A DNA stretch of 64,000 nucleotides from Poseidonocella sedimentorum (GTDB lineage: Bacteria; Pseudomonadota; Alphaproteobacteria; Rhodobacterales; Rhodobacteraceae): positions 186,001 to 250,000 of the forward strand of contig NZ_FOYI01000001.1 in NCBI RefSeq assembly GCF_900116005.1, written 5' to 3'. Positions within the stretch are counted from its first letter, which is position 1. Each line of letters starts with the position of its first letter. A program made the translations under genes and the position numbers. Below the pieces are notes generated by a model. The model saw only the letters and a program-made list of their open reading frames with translations, was not told where the DNA came from and made no database searches. Of the stretch, positions 7,152 to 17,172 are shown piece after piece.

Positions 7152-9950
7152 ATGGCTTTCGGCAAAGGCTGCCACCTGCATCTGATTGACGGCTCGGCCT
7201 TCATTTTCCGCGCCTATCACGCGCTGCCGCCGCTGACGCGCAAGTCCGACGGGCTGCCCATCGGGGCGGTTGCGGGCTTTTGCAACATGATCTTCCGCTA
7301 CGTGGAGGCCAATGAGGGGCCCGATGCGCCGACCCATGTGGCCGTCATTTTCGACAAGGGCAGCCACACGTTCCGCAACGATCTCTATGACCAGTACAAG
7401 GCCAATCGCGACGCGATGCCCGAGGATCTGCGCCCGCAGATGCCACTCACGCGCGAGGCGACCCGCGCCTTCAACATCGCCTGCAAGGAGATCGAGGGGT
7501 ATGAGGCCGATGACATCATCGCCACCCTTTCGCGGCAGGCGCAGGCCGCGGGCGGGCGGGTCACGATCATCAGTTCCGACAAGGACCTGATGCAGCTGGT
7601 GGGCGACGGGGTCGAGATGCTCGATGCGATGAAGAACCGGCGGATCGACCGCGAGGGGGTGCTTGAGAAATTCGGCGTCTACCCCGAACGCGTTGTCGAT
7701 GTGCAGGCGCTGGCCGGGGATTCGGTCGACAACGTGCCCGGCGCGCCGGGGATCGGGATCAAGACCGCCGCCCAGCTCATCAATGAATACGGCACGTTGG
7801 AGGAGCTTCTGGACAGCGCGGAGCAGATCAAGCAGCCCAAGCGGCGCCAGACGCTGATCGAGAAGCGCGAGCAGATCGAGCTGTCCAAGAGGTTGGTGCA
7901 GCTTGACGAGGCGACGCCGCTTGATTTCACGCTGGACGACCTAGAGGTGTTGGAACCGGACCCCGAGGTGCTCCTGCCTTTCCTCGCCGAGATGGAATTC
8001 CGCACGCTGACCAAGCGCATCGCCGACAAGCTTGGGGTCGAGTCCCCGGAGATCCAGATCGCGGCCCCGGCGCCCGAAGAGGGCCCCTCGCTCGCCGATC
8101 TGCCGTTCGATCCGGACAGCTACACCTGCGTGCGCAGCGCCGAGGACCTCGCCCCGTGGATCGCGCAGATCCACGCGCGCGGCTGGGTTGCGGTCGATAC
8201 CGAGACCACCGGGCTCAACGAGATGACCGCCGATCTGGTGGGGATTTCGCTCTGCATCGAGCCGGGCGAGGCCTGTTACATCCCGCTCGCGCACAAGGCG
8301 CCGGGGGCGGCGGATGACCTCTTCACCGAGGACGCGCCCGTCGAGGGGCAGATGCCGATGGCCGACGCGCTCGCGCTCCTCAAGCCCGTACTGGAGGACC
8401 CGGCCGTCCTCAAGATCGGGCAGAACATGAAATATGACGCGAAGATTTTCGCGCGCCAGGGCATCGAGATCGCGCCGATCGACGACACGATGCTCATGTC
8501 CTATGCGATGCACGCCGGGCTCCACGGCCACGGGATGGACGCGCTGTCGGACAAGTACCTCGGCCACACGCCGATCCCGATCAAGTCGCTCCTTGGCTCG
8601 GGCAAGAGCCAGATCACCTTTGACCGCGTGCCTCTGGACGAAGCGGTGAAATACGCCGCCGAGGATGCCGATATCACGCTCCGGCTATGGCAGATGTTCC
8701 GCCCGCGCCTCCATACCGCGCAGGTCACCCGCGTCTATGAGCGGCTGGAGCGGCCTCTCGTGCCGGTGCTGGCGCGGATGGAGATGGCGGGGATCAAGGT
8801 CGACCGCGAGACGCTGAGCCGCATGTCCGGCGCCTTTGCCCAAAAGATGGCGCAGCTGGAGGAGGAAATCCACGGGCTCGCCGGGCGGACGTTCAACGTC
8901 GGCTCGCCCAAGCAGCTCGGCGAGATCCTGTTCGACGAGATGGGGCTGGAGGGCGGCAAGCGCGGCAAGACCGGGGCCTATGCCACCGGCGCGGATGTGC
9001 TCGAAGACCTCGCCACCTTGCACGAGCTCCCCGCCCGCGTGCTCGACTGGCGCCAGCTCTCCAAGCTCAAGAGCACCTACACCGATGCGTTGCAGGAGCA
9101 TATCAACTCTGAGACCGGGCGGGTTCACACCTCCTATTCTATCGCCGGTGCCTCGACCGGGCGGCTCGCCTCGACCGATCCCAACCTGCAGAACATTCCG
9201 ATCCGTACCGAAGAGGGGCGGCGCATCCGGGAAGCCTTCGTCGCCGAGCCTGGCAAGCAGTTGATCGCGCTTGACTATTCCCAGATCGAGTTGCGGATTC
9301 TGGCCCATATCGCCCAGATCGACGCGCTCAAGGAGGCGTTTCGCGAGGGGCAGGACATCCACGCCGCGACCGCGAGCGAGATGTTCGGCGTGCCCTTGGA
9401 CGAGATGACGCCCGACGTGCGGCGGCAGGCCAAGGCGATCAACTTCGGCGTGATCTACGGGATCTCGGCCTTCGGACTTGCGCGCAACCTGCGCATCCCG
9501 CGCGAGGAGGCCAAGGCCTTCATCGACCGCTATTTCGAGCGCTTCCCCGGCATCCGCGACTACATGGACGCAACCAAGGGGTTCGCCAAGGAACACGGCC
9601 ATGTCGCGACGCTCTTCGGCCGCAAGATCCACACGCCCGAGATCAACGCCCGCGGCCCGCGCGCCGGCTTTGCCCAACGTGCCGCGATCAACGCGCCGAT
9701 CCAGGGCACGGCCGCCGACATCATCCGCCGGGCGATGATCCGGATGGAGGACGCGATCCGCGATTTGCCCGCGACGATGCTGCTTCAGGTCCATGACGAA
9801 TTGCTCTTCGAGGTCGAGGAGGGCGCCGAGGACGCGCTCATCGCGGCTGCGCGGAGGGTCATGGAAGAGGCGGCCGAGCCGGTCATCAAGCTTGACGTGC
9901 CGCTCGTGGTCGATGCCGGGACGGGGGCGAACTGGGCCGAGGCGCACTAG
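7152..9950 (+). CDS. polA: DNA polymerase I
   Basis: A 932-residue DNA polymerase I with all three domains. The N-terminal 5'-3' flap exonuclease domain (about 1-290) begins LIDGSAFIFRAYHALPPL and contains GYEADDIIATL and SSDKDLMQLV. The 3'-5' proofreading domain (about 330-520) retains the acidic motif VAVDTETTGL and later a YAAEDADITLRL motif, so proofreading looks intact. The polymerase domain has DYSQIELRILAHI (motif A), RRQAKAINFGVIYG (motif B) and LQVHDELLFEV (motif C). The ATG at 7152 is preceded by AAGGGGA at good spacing and is preferred over the in-frame GTG at 7137. It fills gaps after Okazaki-fragment primer removal and acts in repair. Confidence 0.97.
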   Translation: MAFGKGCHLHLIDGSAFIFRAYHALPPLTRKSDGLPIGAVAGFCNMIFRYVEANEGPDAPTHVAVIFDKGSHTFRNDLYDQYKANRDAMPEDLRPQMPLTREATRAFNIACKEIEGYEADDIIATLSRQAQAAGGRVTIISSDKDLMQLVGDGVEMLDAMKNRRIDREGVLEKFGVYPERVVDVQALAGDSVDNVPGAPGIGIKTAAQLINEYGTLEELLDSAEQIKQPKRRQTLIEKREQIELSKRLVQLDEATPLDFTLDDLEVLEPDPEVLLPFLAEMEFRTLTKRIADKLGVESPEIQIAAPAPEEGPSLADLPFDPDSYTCVRSAEDLAPWIAQIHARGWVAVDTETTGLNEMTADLVGISLCIEPGEACYIPLAHKAPGAADDLFTEDAPVEGQMPMADALALLKPVLEDPAVLKIGQNMKYDAKIFARQGIEIAPIDDTMLMSYAMHAGLHGHGMDALSDKYLGHTPIPIKSLLGSGKSQITFDRVPLDEAVKYAAEDADITLRLWQMFRPRLHTAQVTRVYERLERPLVPVLARMEMAGIKVDRETLSRMSGAFAQKMAQLEEEIHGLAGRTFNVGSPKQLGEILFDEMGLEGGKRGKTGAYATGADVLEDLATLHELPARVLDWRQLSKLKSTYTDALQEHINSETGRVHTSYSIAGASTGRLASTDPNLQNIPIRTEEGRRIREAFVAEPGKQLIALDYSQIELRILAHIAQIDALKEAFREGQDIHAATASEMFGVPLDEMTPDVRRQAKAINFGVIYGISAFGLARNLRIPREEAKAFIDRYFERFPGIRDYMDATKGFAKEHGHVATLFGRKIHTPEINARGPRAGFAQRAAINAPIQGTAADIIRRAMIRMEDAIRDLPATMLLQVHDELLFEVEEGAEDALIAAARRVMEEAAEPVIKLDVPLVVDAGTGANWAEAH

Positions 9951-10067
9951 CGGCGCGGCGCCCCGAAGAGGCTCCGCACCGGAAATCCGCCGGCCCTTGG
10001 CCTTCCGATGATAAGATGCGGCGCGAGAGGTCGATTCGGAGATCGACCGCCGTCGGGGGGCAAAGCC

Positions 10068-10919
10068 ATGGATCAAGAAGATCTGGAGCACCGTCTGATC
10101 GGGGCGGAGGCCAACATCAAACTGCTGGCCGAGCATCTCGGCCCCAAGCCGCCGAAGTCCCTGTGGGCGCGTCTTCTTTCGCTCGAAAGCATTCGAAACC
10201 TTCTCTATCTCGTCGGCCTGCCGGTCACGATTGTGCTCGCCTATCAGGCCTTTGACGAGGAAATCCTGAGCGCTCAGGAGACGCGCAACCTCGCCCAGCG
10301 GGACAAGACGATCGAGCGGCTGGATGAGCTTCAGGCGATCAACGAAGAGATCTACCGGCTACAGACCGAGGGCAACCCGGGCTCGGCCTTTGCCATCATC
10401 GAGGCCAATCGCGGCAAGATCGCGCGGCTTACCGACTATATTCATCAGGCCTGGGCGGAGCAGCCGGACATGCTGGTGCGCCATGATCTCAACGCGCTGG
10501 CCGAGGCGTTGATGGGGCAGAATCGTACCGCTGAGGCGCTCGAGGTTGTGCGCGCGGTGAAGACCGATGGGCTCGATCCGATCGCGCGGATCGACCAGAA
10601 GATTTTGGAGGCGCGCATCCTTTTCGCCGAAGGCCCGGGCCATGACATGGAACGCGCCCGTGAGGTTCTGGGGGCGGGCGAAGCGATGATTGCCGACATC
10701 GGACGGGCAGGTCAGCAGCATGAAATGACAGAGAAAATCCTCGCGGTTCGGGTCATGAACGAGTTTTGGCGCGGGACGGATTGCGCGGCGCTCGTGCCCC
10801 TCGCCGAGACGCTGCGCGAGGCCAATGCGCTCAGCATCGCGGCCTCGCCGGAGGGCGTCTATGCCGATCCGTTTCAGGTCGGCACGATCCTTCAAGGCGT
10901 GGCGTTCAAATGCGGCTGA
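10068..10919 (+). CDS. Hypothetical single-pass membrane protein
   Basis: I do not recognise a family. The 283-residue product has a polar N-terminal helix (about 1-40), one hydrophobic segment at about 46-63 (RNLLYLVGLPVTIVLAYQAF), then a long soluble part rich in alternating helical heptads. That part may contain TPR-like helical pairs (LNALAEALMGQNRTAEALEVV). Topology is probably N-in with the C-terminal part in the periplasm. Two cysteines lie near the C-terminus. The ATG at 10068 starts the sensible reading frame. It stands between polA and ggt with its own upstream gap, so no functional link is evident. Confidence 0.65.
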   Translation: MDQEDLEHRLIGAEANIKLLAEHLGPKPPKSLWARLLSLESIRNLLYLVGLPVTIVLAYQAFDEEILSAQETRNLAQRDKTIERLDELQAINEEIYRLQTEGNPGSAFAIIEANRGKIARLTDYIHQAWAEQPDMLVRHDLNALAEALMGQNRTAEALEVVRAVKTDGLDPIARIDQKILEARILFAEGPGHDMERAREVLGAGEAMIADIGRAGQQHEMTEKILAVRVMNEFWRGTDCAALVPLAETLREANALSIAASPEGVYADPFQVGTILQGVAFKCG

Positions 10920-11033
10920 GCGCCGCCGCGCGGGCTCAACCGAACTGCAACGTAGACGCGAGGGACATCGGGGGCTAGCCTTCTCCGCGTGTGCCAAAGA
11001 GGCGCCTTTGCTTTGAGATTGAGGGAGATTGAG

Positions 11034-12848
11034 ATGCGAACGGTTATCTTGTCGACGGTGTCGTGGCTGGGCCTTGGCCTGATGGTTTCGGGGCCCGTCT
11101 GGGCGCAGGACGCGGCGGATGCCGTGGCGCCCGAGGCGGGGAGCGCGGCTGCGGCGGGTGATGCCTTTGGTGGGCTTTCCGAGGCGGCGCTGGCGGCGAT
11201 CGAGGCGAAGGAGGCCGGGCGTCCGGTCGAGGCGGAAAACTGGATGGTCGCGGCGGCCAATCCGCTGGCGGTCGAAGCGGGCGCGCGGGTGCTGCGCGAG
11301 GGCGGCAGCGCGGCGGATGCGATGGTCGCGGTGCAATCGGTGCTGGGGCTGGTCGAGCCGCAGAGTTCGGGCCTCGGCGGCGGCGCGTTCCTTGTCTGGT
11401 ACGATGCGACGACCGGCGCGGTGACGACGCTCGACGGGCGGGAAACCGCGCCTTTGGAAGCGGATCCGCGCTATTTTCAGGATGAAAACGGCGAGCCTCT
11501 GGGCTTCTGGGACGCGGTGGTCGGGGGCCGGTCGGTCGGCACGCCGGGCACGGTCCGGCTGATGGAAGAGGCGCATCGCCGCTGGGGCCGGGCCAATTGG
11601 GGCGGGCTCTTTTCGGAGGCGATCGAGCTTGCGGAACAAGGGTTTACCGTCTCACCGCGGCTCGCGGGCTTGGTCGCGGGCGATGCCGAGCGGCTCCAGC
11701 GGTTCCCGGCGACGGCGGAATATTTCTTTCCTGAGGGCACGGCGATCGCGGAGGGCGACATCAAGGTCAACGCCGACTATGCGGCCACCTTGCGGGCGAT
11801 TGCGAGCGAGGGCAGCACCGCCTTCTACACCGGCGAGATCGCGGCGGATATCGTGCGCGCGGTGCGCGGGACCGAGACGAACGCGGGCCTCCTGAGCGCC
11901 ACCGATCTGGCGCTTTATGATGTGATCGAGCGCGCGCCGGTCTGTGTGACCTATCGCGCGCATGAGGTTTGCGGGATGGGCCCGCCGTCTTCGGGCGCGC
12001 TCACCGTGGGGCAGATCCTGGGCACGCTGGATTACTTCGAACTCGGCGCGCTCGGTCCGCTTCAGGCCGAATCCTGGCGCCTGATCGGCGATGCCTCGCG
12101 CCTCGCCTTCGCGGATCGTGGCCGCTACATGGCCGACAGCGATTTTGTCCCGATGCCGACCGAAGGGTTGGTCGATCCCGATTACCTCTCCGAGCGCGCT
12201 GCACTGATCGAGGCCACGGACGTCGCGTTGGAGAGCGTGGCGCCGGGGCAGCCGGAGTGGGATCACGCGATGCGGCTGGCTGATGACATCTCGCTGGAGC
12301 TGCCATCGACCAGCCATATCTCCATCGTGGACGGAGACGGCAACGCGCTGTCGATGACCACGACCATCGAGAACGGGTTCGGCTCGCGCGTCTTCGTGCG
12401 CGGCTTCCTGCTCAACAACGAGATGACCGATTTCAGCTTCCGCAGCCATAGCGACGGGGTCCCCATCGCCAACCGGCTGGAGCCAGGCAAGCGACCGCGC
12501 TCGTCGATGTCGCCGACCATCGTGCTCAAGGACGGCGCGCCGGTGATGGTGCTGGGCTCGCCCGGGGGCAGCCGGATCATCGGCTATGTCGCGCAGGCGA
12601 TCATCAACCAGCTCGACTGGGGCATGGATCCGCAAGAAGCGCTGGCCGCGCCGCATCTGGTCAACCGGTTCGGCACGATGGACATCGAGGCCGGAACAGC
12701 GGCGGAAGGCTTGGCCGAGCCGCTTGGCGCGCTTGGGTTCGAGACCAACCTGCGTGATCTTACCTCCGGCCTGCACGCGATCACCATCGGCGAGACGCTG
12801 CTTGGCGGGGCGGATCCGCGCCGCGAGGGGATTGCTCTGGGAGAGTGA
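11034..12848 (+). CDS. ggt: Gamma-glutamyltransferase (periplasmic)
   Basis: A 604-residue Ntn-hydrolase that cleaves or transfers the gamma-glutamyl group of glutathione. Starting at the ATG at 11034 gives a clear signal peptide (MRTVILSTVSWLGLGLMVSG, then AQDA), so it acts in the periplasm. The large-subunit part contains QSSGLGGGAFLVWYD. The autoprocessing site is Thr426 in TSHISIVD, which becomes the nucleophile of the small subunit. Substrate-binding motifs RPRSSMSPTIV and GSPGGSRII follow. All key parts are present. An intrinsic terminator at 12886-12920 follows the stop codon. The neighbouring genes suggest a stand-alone unit. Confidence 0.95.
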   Translation: MRTVILSTVSWLGLGLMVSGPVWAQDAADAVAPEAGSAAAAGDAFGGLSEAALAAIEAKEAGRPVEAENWMVAAANPLAVEAGARVLREGGSAADAMVAVQSVLGLVEPQSSGLGGGAFLVWYDATTGAVTTLDGRETAPLEADPRYFQDENGEPLGFWDAVVGGRSVGTPGTVRLMEEAHRRWGRANWGGLFSEAIELAEQGFTVSPRLAGLVAGDAERLQRFPATAEYFFPEGTAIAEGDIKVNADYAATLRAIASEGSTAFYTGEIAADIVRAVRGTETNAGLLSATDLALYDVIERAPVCVTYRAHEVCGMGPPSSGALTVGQILGTLDYFELGALGPLQAESWRLIGDASRLAFADRGRYMADSDFVPMPTEGLVDPDYLSERAALIEATDVALESVAPGQPEWDHAMRLADDISLELPSTSHISIVDGDGNALSMTTTIENGFGSRVFVRGFLLNNEMTDFSFRSHSDGVPIANRLEPGKRPRSSMSPTIVLKDGAPVMVLGSPGGSRIIGYVAQAIINQLDWGMDPQEALAAPHLVNRFGTMDIEAGTAAEGLAEPLGALGFETNLRDLTSGLHAITIGETLLGGADPRREGIALGE

Positions 12849-12885
12849 TCTTTCGGGGCTTGGGCCCGGTATGACGATAGTGGAC

Positions 12886-12920
12886 GGCGGCCCGGAGGTT
12901 TCGGGCCGCCGTTTTCATTT
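12886..12920 (+). terminator. Intrinsic terminator of ggt
   Basis: GGCGGCCCG (12886-12894) pairs perfectly with CGGGCCGCC (12902-12910) around a seven-base loop and is followed by GTTTTCATTT. It lies 38 bases after the ggt stop codon and just before the convergent RND gene. Confidence 0.85.
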
Positions 12921-15900
12921 CATTCCGCCGGGACGGGGCTCGGCAGGTGCCGCGTCTCGCGCTTTTCGCGCAGCATCAGCATGGCGGGCGTGACCACCAG
13001 CGTGAGCACCGTCGCGACCACGAGCCCGCCGGCGATGGCGCTGGACAGCTCCGTCCACCACTGCGTCGAGGGCGCGCCGTGGACGATCTCGCGGGTGAAG
13101 AAGTTGAGGTTCAGCGCGAACACCATGGGCATGAGCCCGAGCGCGGTGGTGATCGAGGTCAGGAGCACCGGACGCAGACGCTGAGCCCCTGTGCGCAGCG
13201 CGGCTTCGAGCGGCGAGAGGCCGGCGCGCTTGAGGTCGTTGTAGGTGTCGATCAACACGATGTTGTTGTTGACCACGATCCCCGCCAGCGCGATCACCCC
13301 GATCCCGCCCATCACAACACCGAAGGGCCGGCCCGTGACGATGAGGCCCAGGAGCACCCCTGCGACCGAGAAGATGATCGCGCTCATCACCACGAGCGCC
13401 TGGTAGAAGCTGTTGAATTGCAGCACCAGGATCACGACCATCAGTAGGAGCGCCGAGAGGAAGGCACCGATGAGGAAGGTCATGGCATCGGCCTGATCCG
13501 CGGCCTCGCCGCCGAACTCATAGGTGACCCCGTCGGGCAGATCGGCCGCATCGAGCGCCGCGCCGAGGGCGATGATCTGGTCGTTGACCAGAACGTCGGC
13601 GGCGACGTTGGCCTCGATGATCACCACCCTGCGCTCATCCTCGCGGCGGATGATGCCGACCCGTTCGGTGGGCGCGAAATCGACGAAGTTCGAGATCGGC
13701 ACGAGGCCCGCGGTGGTCGGCACGCGCAGGTTGGAGAGCTCGGAGAGCGAGCGGTCTTCCTGCGGGAAGCGCACGCGGATGTCGAGCGCGCCGTCCTTGT
13801 CGTCGGGGCGGTAGTCGGCCACGGTGATGCCTTGCGTCAGAAGCTGCACCGCCTGGCCGAGGAGGCTGATGTCGGCGCCGTAGCGCGCGGCTTCCTCGCG
13901 GTCCACCAGGATCGAGACCTCGACACCGGGCAGGGGCAGGGTGTTCTCCACATCGGTGAATCCGCCCACCTCGGCCATGGCGTTGAGGATCACCTCGACC
14001 GCGGTTTTCTGGTCCTCGGGGTTGTTGCCCTTGATCTTGATGTTGACCGGCTTGCCCGCGCTCGGGCCGCCGCTCTCGGTCTCGACCTGGACTTCGATGC
14101 CGGCGATATCGGCCACATCAGCGCGGATCTGGACGCCGATGTCCTCGGCGGTGCGGCGGGTGTCCCATTCGGCGAGATCGAGTTGGATCGTACCGATGGT
14201 CTCCTCGTCGCCCTGGCCCGCGCTCATGGTCGAGCGGGCATAGACCGCGTCGATCTCGTCATAATCGAGCAGCCGGTTCTCAACCGCGCGCACCAGCGCG
14301 TCGCGCTCCCAGATCGAGAAGTTGTCGCGGGTGCGCACCTGCACCTGCATCGATTCGGGCTCGACAGAGGGAAAGAACGACAGGCCCCGGCCGAACTGGC
14401 CATAAAGCGCGAAGGCCCCCATCAGCAGCGCCACCGCCAGCGTCAGCACCGCGCCGGGCCGCAGGATCGCCCATTCCAGCAGGCGCACGTAACCGCCGGT
14501 GAAGCCGGGAATGTCGCGCGGATCGCCCGTCTCGGCCGCGGCGAGCGCGGCCTTCTGGCGCGCCGTTTGCGGTTGGCGGCGGCCGATGACGCCCCCCACC
14601 ACGGGGATGAAGATCAGCGCCATGAAGAGCGAGGCAAAGAGCGTCAGGATCACGGTGATGGGCATGAATTTCATGAACTGGCCCACCATGTCCTCCCAGA
14701 AAAGGAGCGGGAAGAAGACCGAGAGCGTCGTCGCCGTGGAGGCGATGATCGGCCAGGCCATGCGCTTGGCGGCCTGGGCGTAGGCCTCCTTGGGGCTGTG
14801 GCCCTCCTGCAGCAGACGGTCGGCGAGTTCCACGGTCACGATGGCGCCGTCCACCAGCATCCCGACAACGAGGATGAGCGAGAAAAGCACCACGATGTTC
14901 ATCGTGTAGCCGAAGAGCCAGAGCGCGGTTACGCCCGCAAGGAAGGCGCCGGGAATCGCAAGGCCCACGAGGATCGCCGAGCGCAGCCCGAGCGCGAAGA
15001 CGATGACGATCATCACCAGGATGATGGCCGCGATCACGTTGGCCTCCAGGTCCGACAGCAGGGATTTCACGTCCTCGCTCTGGTCCTGCAGGTAGGTGAC
15101 CTGAAGGCTGTCGGGCCAGTCGGCGCTCATTTCCTCGGTCACGGCGCGGACCTGTTCGACCGTGTCGATGATGTTGGCGCCGGAGCGTTTCGTCACCTCC
15201 AGCGCAAGGGCGGGCTGGCCGTTGATGCGCGCAAATCCGGTCGGATCCTCGAAGGCGCGGCGCACGGTGGCGACGTCCTGAAAGGTCACGACCGCATCGC
15301 CGCTCACCTTGATCGGCATCGACAACACGTCCTGCAGATCCTCGATCAGGCCAGGGACCTTGAGCACGATCCGCGCGCCGCCGGTCTCGATGGCGCCGGC
15401 CGCGATCAGACGGTTGTTGCGGGTGAGCTGGCCGATCACCTCCTCGAAGCTGAGGTTGTAGGTCTGGAAGACGGTGGGGTCGATCAGCACCTCGACGAAT
15501 TCATCGCGCGCGCCGCCGATGTCGACCTCCAGCACGCCGGGCAGCGCCTCCAGCCGGTCCTGCAGATCCTCGGCGATGGCGTTGAGCGTGCGCTCAGGCA
15601 CGGGGCCCGCGAGCACGGCGGTGATGATCGGGAAGAGCGCGGTGTTGATCTCGGTGATGGTGAGCTCTGTGGCGTCCTCGGGCAGCTCGCCCTCGACCTT
15701 GTCGGCCGCGTCGCGGACCTTGTCGAGCGCCTCATCGATATCGCCGCCGGGGGTGAATTCGAGCTGGACGGAGGCATGGCCTTCGGAGGCGTTGCTCGTC
15801 ATGGTTTCGAGGTCTTCGATCGCGCCGAATTCGGCCTCCATCGGCTCGATCAGCAGCCGTTCGGCGTCGGAGGGGCTGATGCCGTCGAGCCCGGTCGAGA

Positions 15901-16042
15901 CATAGACCATCGGCAGCGGGATCTCGGGGTTGGCCTCCTTGGGAATCGCGAGATACGAGAGCGCGCCGACGATGAGCATCATGACAAGCGCCATGACCAC
16001 CACCCGCGCGCGGGAAAAGGCCGCGTCGATGAGGCCGTTCAT
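12920..16042 (-). CDS. RND-family efflux transporter permease
   Basis: A proton-driven inner-membrane pump of 1040 residues, the usual length for AcrB/MexB-type RND proteins. An N-terminal membrane helix (VVVMALVMMLIVGALSYLAI) precedes the first large periplasmic porter loop (GLDGISPSDAERLLIEPME), then the central TM bundle with FPLLFWEDMVGQFMKFMP and the family repeat of a second periplasmic loop. The C-terminal bundle includes GIVVNNNIVLIDTYNDL and TALGLMPMVFAL. The sequence is closer to the branch often paired with a single adaptor than to AcrB itself. It overlaps the adaptor gene upstream by four bases. No outer-membrane factor is encoded nearby, so the pump must borrow a TolC-like channel. 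Confidence 0.95.
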   Translation of the reverse strand: MNGLIDAAFSRARVVVMALVMMLIVGALSYLAIPKEANPEIPLPMVYVSTGLDGISPSDAERLLIEPMEAEFGAIEDLETMTSNASEGHASVQLEFTPGGDIDEALDKVRDAADKVEGELPEDATELTITEINTALFPIITAVLAGPVPERTLNAIAEDLQDRLEALPGVLEVDIGGARDEFVEVLIDPTVFQTYNLSFEEVIGQLTRNNRLIAAGAIETGGARIVLKVPGLIEDLQDVLSMPIKVSGDAVVTFQDVATVRRAFEDPTGFARINGQPALALEVTKRSGANIIDTVEQVRAVTEEMSADWPDSLQVTYLQDQSEDVKSLLSDLEANVIAAIILVMIVIVFALGLRSAILVGLAIPGAFLAGVTALWLFGYTMNIVVLFSLILVVGMLVDGAIVTVELADRLLQEGHSPKEAYAQAAKRMAWPIIASTATTLSVFFPLLFWEDMVGQFMKFMPITVILTLFASLFMALIFIPVVGGVIGRRQPQTARQKAALAAAETGDPRDIPGFTGGYVRLLEWAILRPGAVLTLAVALLMGAFALYGQFGRGLSFFPSVEPESMQVQVRTRDNFSIWERDALVRAVENRLLDYDEIDAVYARSTMSAGQGDEETIGTIQLDLAEWDTRRTAEDIGVQIRADVADIAGIEVQVETESGGPSAGKPVNIKIKGNNPEDQKTAVEVILNAMAEVGGFTDVENTLPLPGVEVSILVDREEAARYGADISLLGQAVQLLTQGITVADYRPDDKDGALDIRVRFPQEDRSLSELSNLRVPTTAGLVPISNFVDFAPTERVGIIRREDERRVVIIEANVAADVLVNDQIIALGAALDAADLPDGVTYEFGGEAADQADAMTFLIGAFLSALLLMVVILVLQFNSFYQALVVMSAIIFSVAGVLLGLIVTGRPFGVVMGGIGVIALAGIVVNNNIVLIDTYNDLKRAGLSPLEAALRTGAQRLRPVLLTSITTALGLMPMVFALNLNFFTREIVHGAPSTQWWTELSSAIAGGLVVATVLTLVVTPAMLMLREKRETRHLPSPVPAE

Positions 16043-17172
16043 TCGGAGGCCTCCTCGCGCTGCGCGCGCACCTCTTCGCCGTCGCGGACATAGCCCTGCC
16101 CTATGACGATGATCTCGGCCGTGTCGGGGATGCCGGTGACCCAGATCCCGTCGACCTCGGCGCGCACCAGTTCGATCTCGTGGAACCGGACCTTGCCGTC
16201 CTCGACCGTCTTGACCCCGGTGACCCCGTTGGGATCGAGCGAGACCAACGAGGGCGAGATGAAATGCGCCTCGCGCGTGCCGGTCGGGATGCGGATCTCG
16301 GCGGAGATGCCCGCGGGGATCGCGCCGTCGTCATTGGGGACCTCGATCTCGGCGAGGAAGGTCCGCGTGGCGGCGGCGGCGGAGGTGCCGACGAATGTCA
16401 CTTCGCCGGTCTCGGTCTCGCCGGTGATGAAGCTGACTTGCGCCTGCTGGCCGTTCTTGATGCGATTGAGCGCCTGTTGCGGGACCTGCAGCGCGACGGT
16501 GAGCGGCTTGTGGTCGACGATACGGCCGATCTCGGTGCCGGCGGCGATATATTCGCCGGGATCGAGCGACAGGGTCTCGATCCGGCCGGCGAAGGGCGCG
16601 GTGATGGCGGTGTCCTCGACCGATTGCTCGGCGGCGATGAGGTCGGCCTCGGCGGCGGCGAGGGCGGCGCGCGCGGCGGTCAGCCGGTCTTGCGTGGCGA
16701 CGCCCCGTTCGAGCAGCGCGGTGGCATTGTCGAACTCGCGCTGCGCCTGGTCGCGCGCCTCGCGGGCGCGGCGCAGGTTGGCCTCCACCTGATCGGTGGT
16801 GAGCCGCGCGATGAGTTGGCCCTCGGTCACGTCCGTGCCCTTGTCGACCAGAAGCTCGGCGACCTCGCCGGAGGCTTCGGCGCGGATCGCGGTGTCGCGG
16901 TCGGCCTCGGCCTGACCTTCGGCATTGAAATAGAGCGTCACCTCTTCGGCGCGGGAAATGCGCGTCGTCACAGGCTGGGCCTCGATCGCGGGCCGCTCGG
17001 GGTTGGCCTCGGTCTCGGTCGGCAAGATGAACCCGCTGCCCATCCAGGCCACGATCGCGATCAGCAGCGTCGTGGCCAGAACGAGCGGGCGGCGCGCGCC
17101 GGGATCGTCTTCGAACTGGAGCCGGTCGGCCCCGGCATGTGCGCTCTTGTCGGTGGTGCTCTCACTCGTCAT
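16039..17172 (-). CDS. RND efflux periplasmic adaptor subunit
   Basis: A membrane-fusion protein of 377 residues if read from the ATG at 17172. One N-terminal transmembrane anchor (PLVLATTLLIAIVAWMGSGFIL, near residue 30) is followed by a lipoyl half-motif (AEASGEVAELLVDKGTDVTEG), a coiled-coil hairpin rich in Ala and Arg (about 120-185), a second lipoyl half (DTAITAPFAGRIETLSLDPGEYI) and beta-barrel domains. It links the RND permease to an outer-membrane channel. The longer upstream frame overlaps marR and is not used. Its ATG overlaps the stop of the 32-codon ORF (ATGA), implying translational coupling. It also overlaps the permease start by four bases. Confidence 0.93.
   Translation of the reverse strand: MTSESTTDKSAHAGADRLQFEDDPGARRPLVLATTLLIAIVAWMGSGFILPTETEANPERPAIEAQPVTTRISRAEEVTLYFNAEGQAEADRDTAIRAEASGEVAELLVDKGTDVTEGQLIARLTTDQVEANLRRAREARDQAQREFDNATALLERGVATQDRLTAARAALAAAEADLIAAEQSVEDTAITAPFAGRIETLSLDPGEYIAAGTEIGRIVDHKPLTVALQVPQQALNRIKNGQQAQVSFITGETETGEVTFVGTSAAAATRTFLAEIEVPNDDGAIPAGISAEIRIPTGTREAHFISPSLVSLDPNGVTGVKTVEDGKVRFHEIELVRAEVDGIWVTGIPDTAEIIVIGQGYVRDGEEVRAQREEASE

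Noticed and set aside
13832-16093. A 753-codon frame antisense to the RND permease
   Set aside because: A shadow frame: rich in Asp, His, Arg and Gly with no domain, while the other strand encodes a full RND pump.
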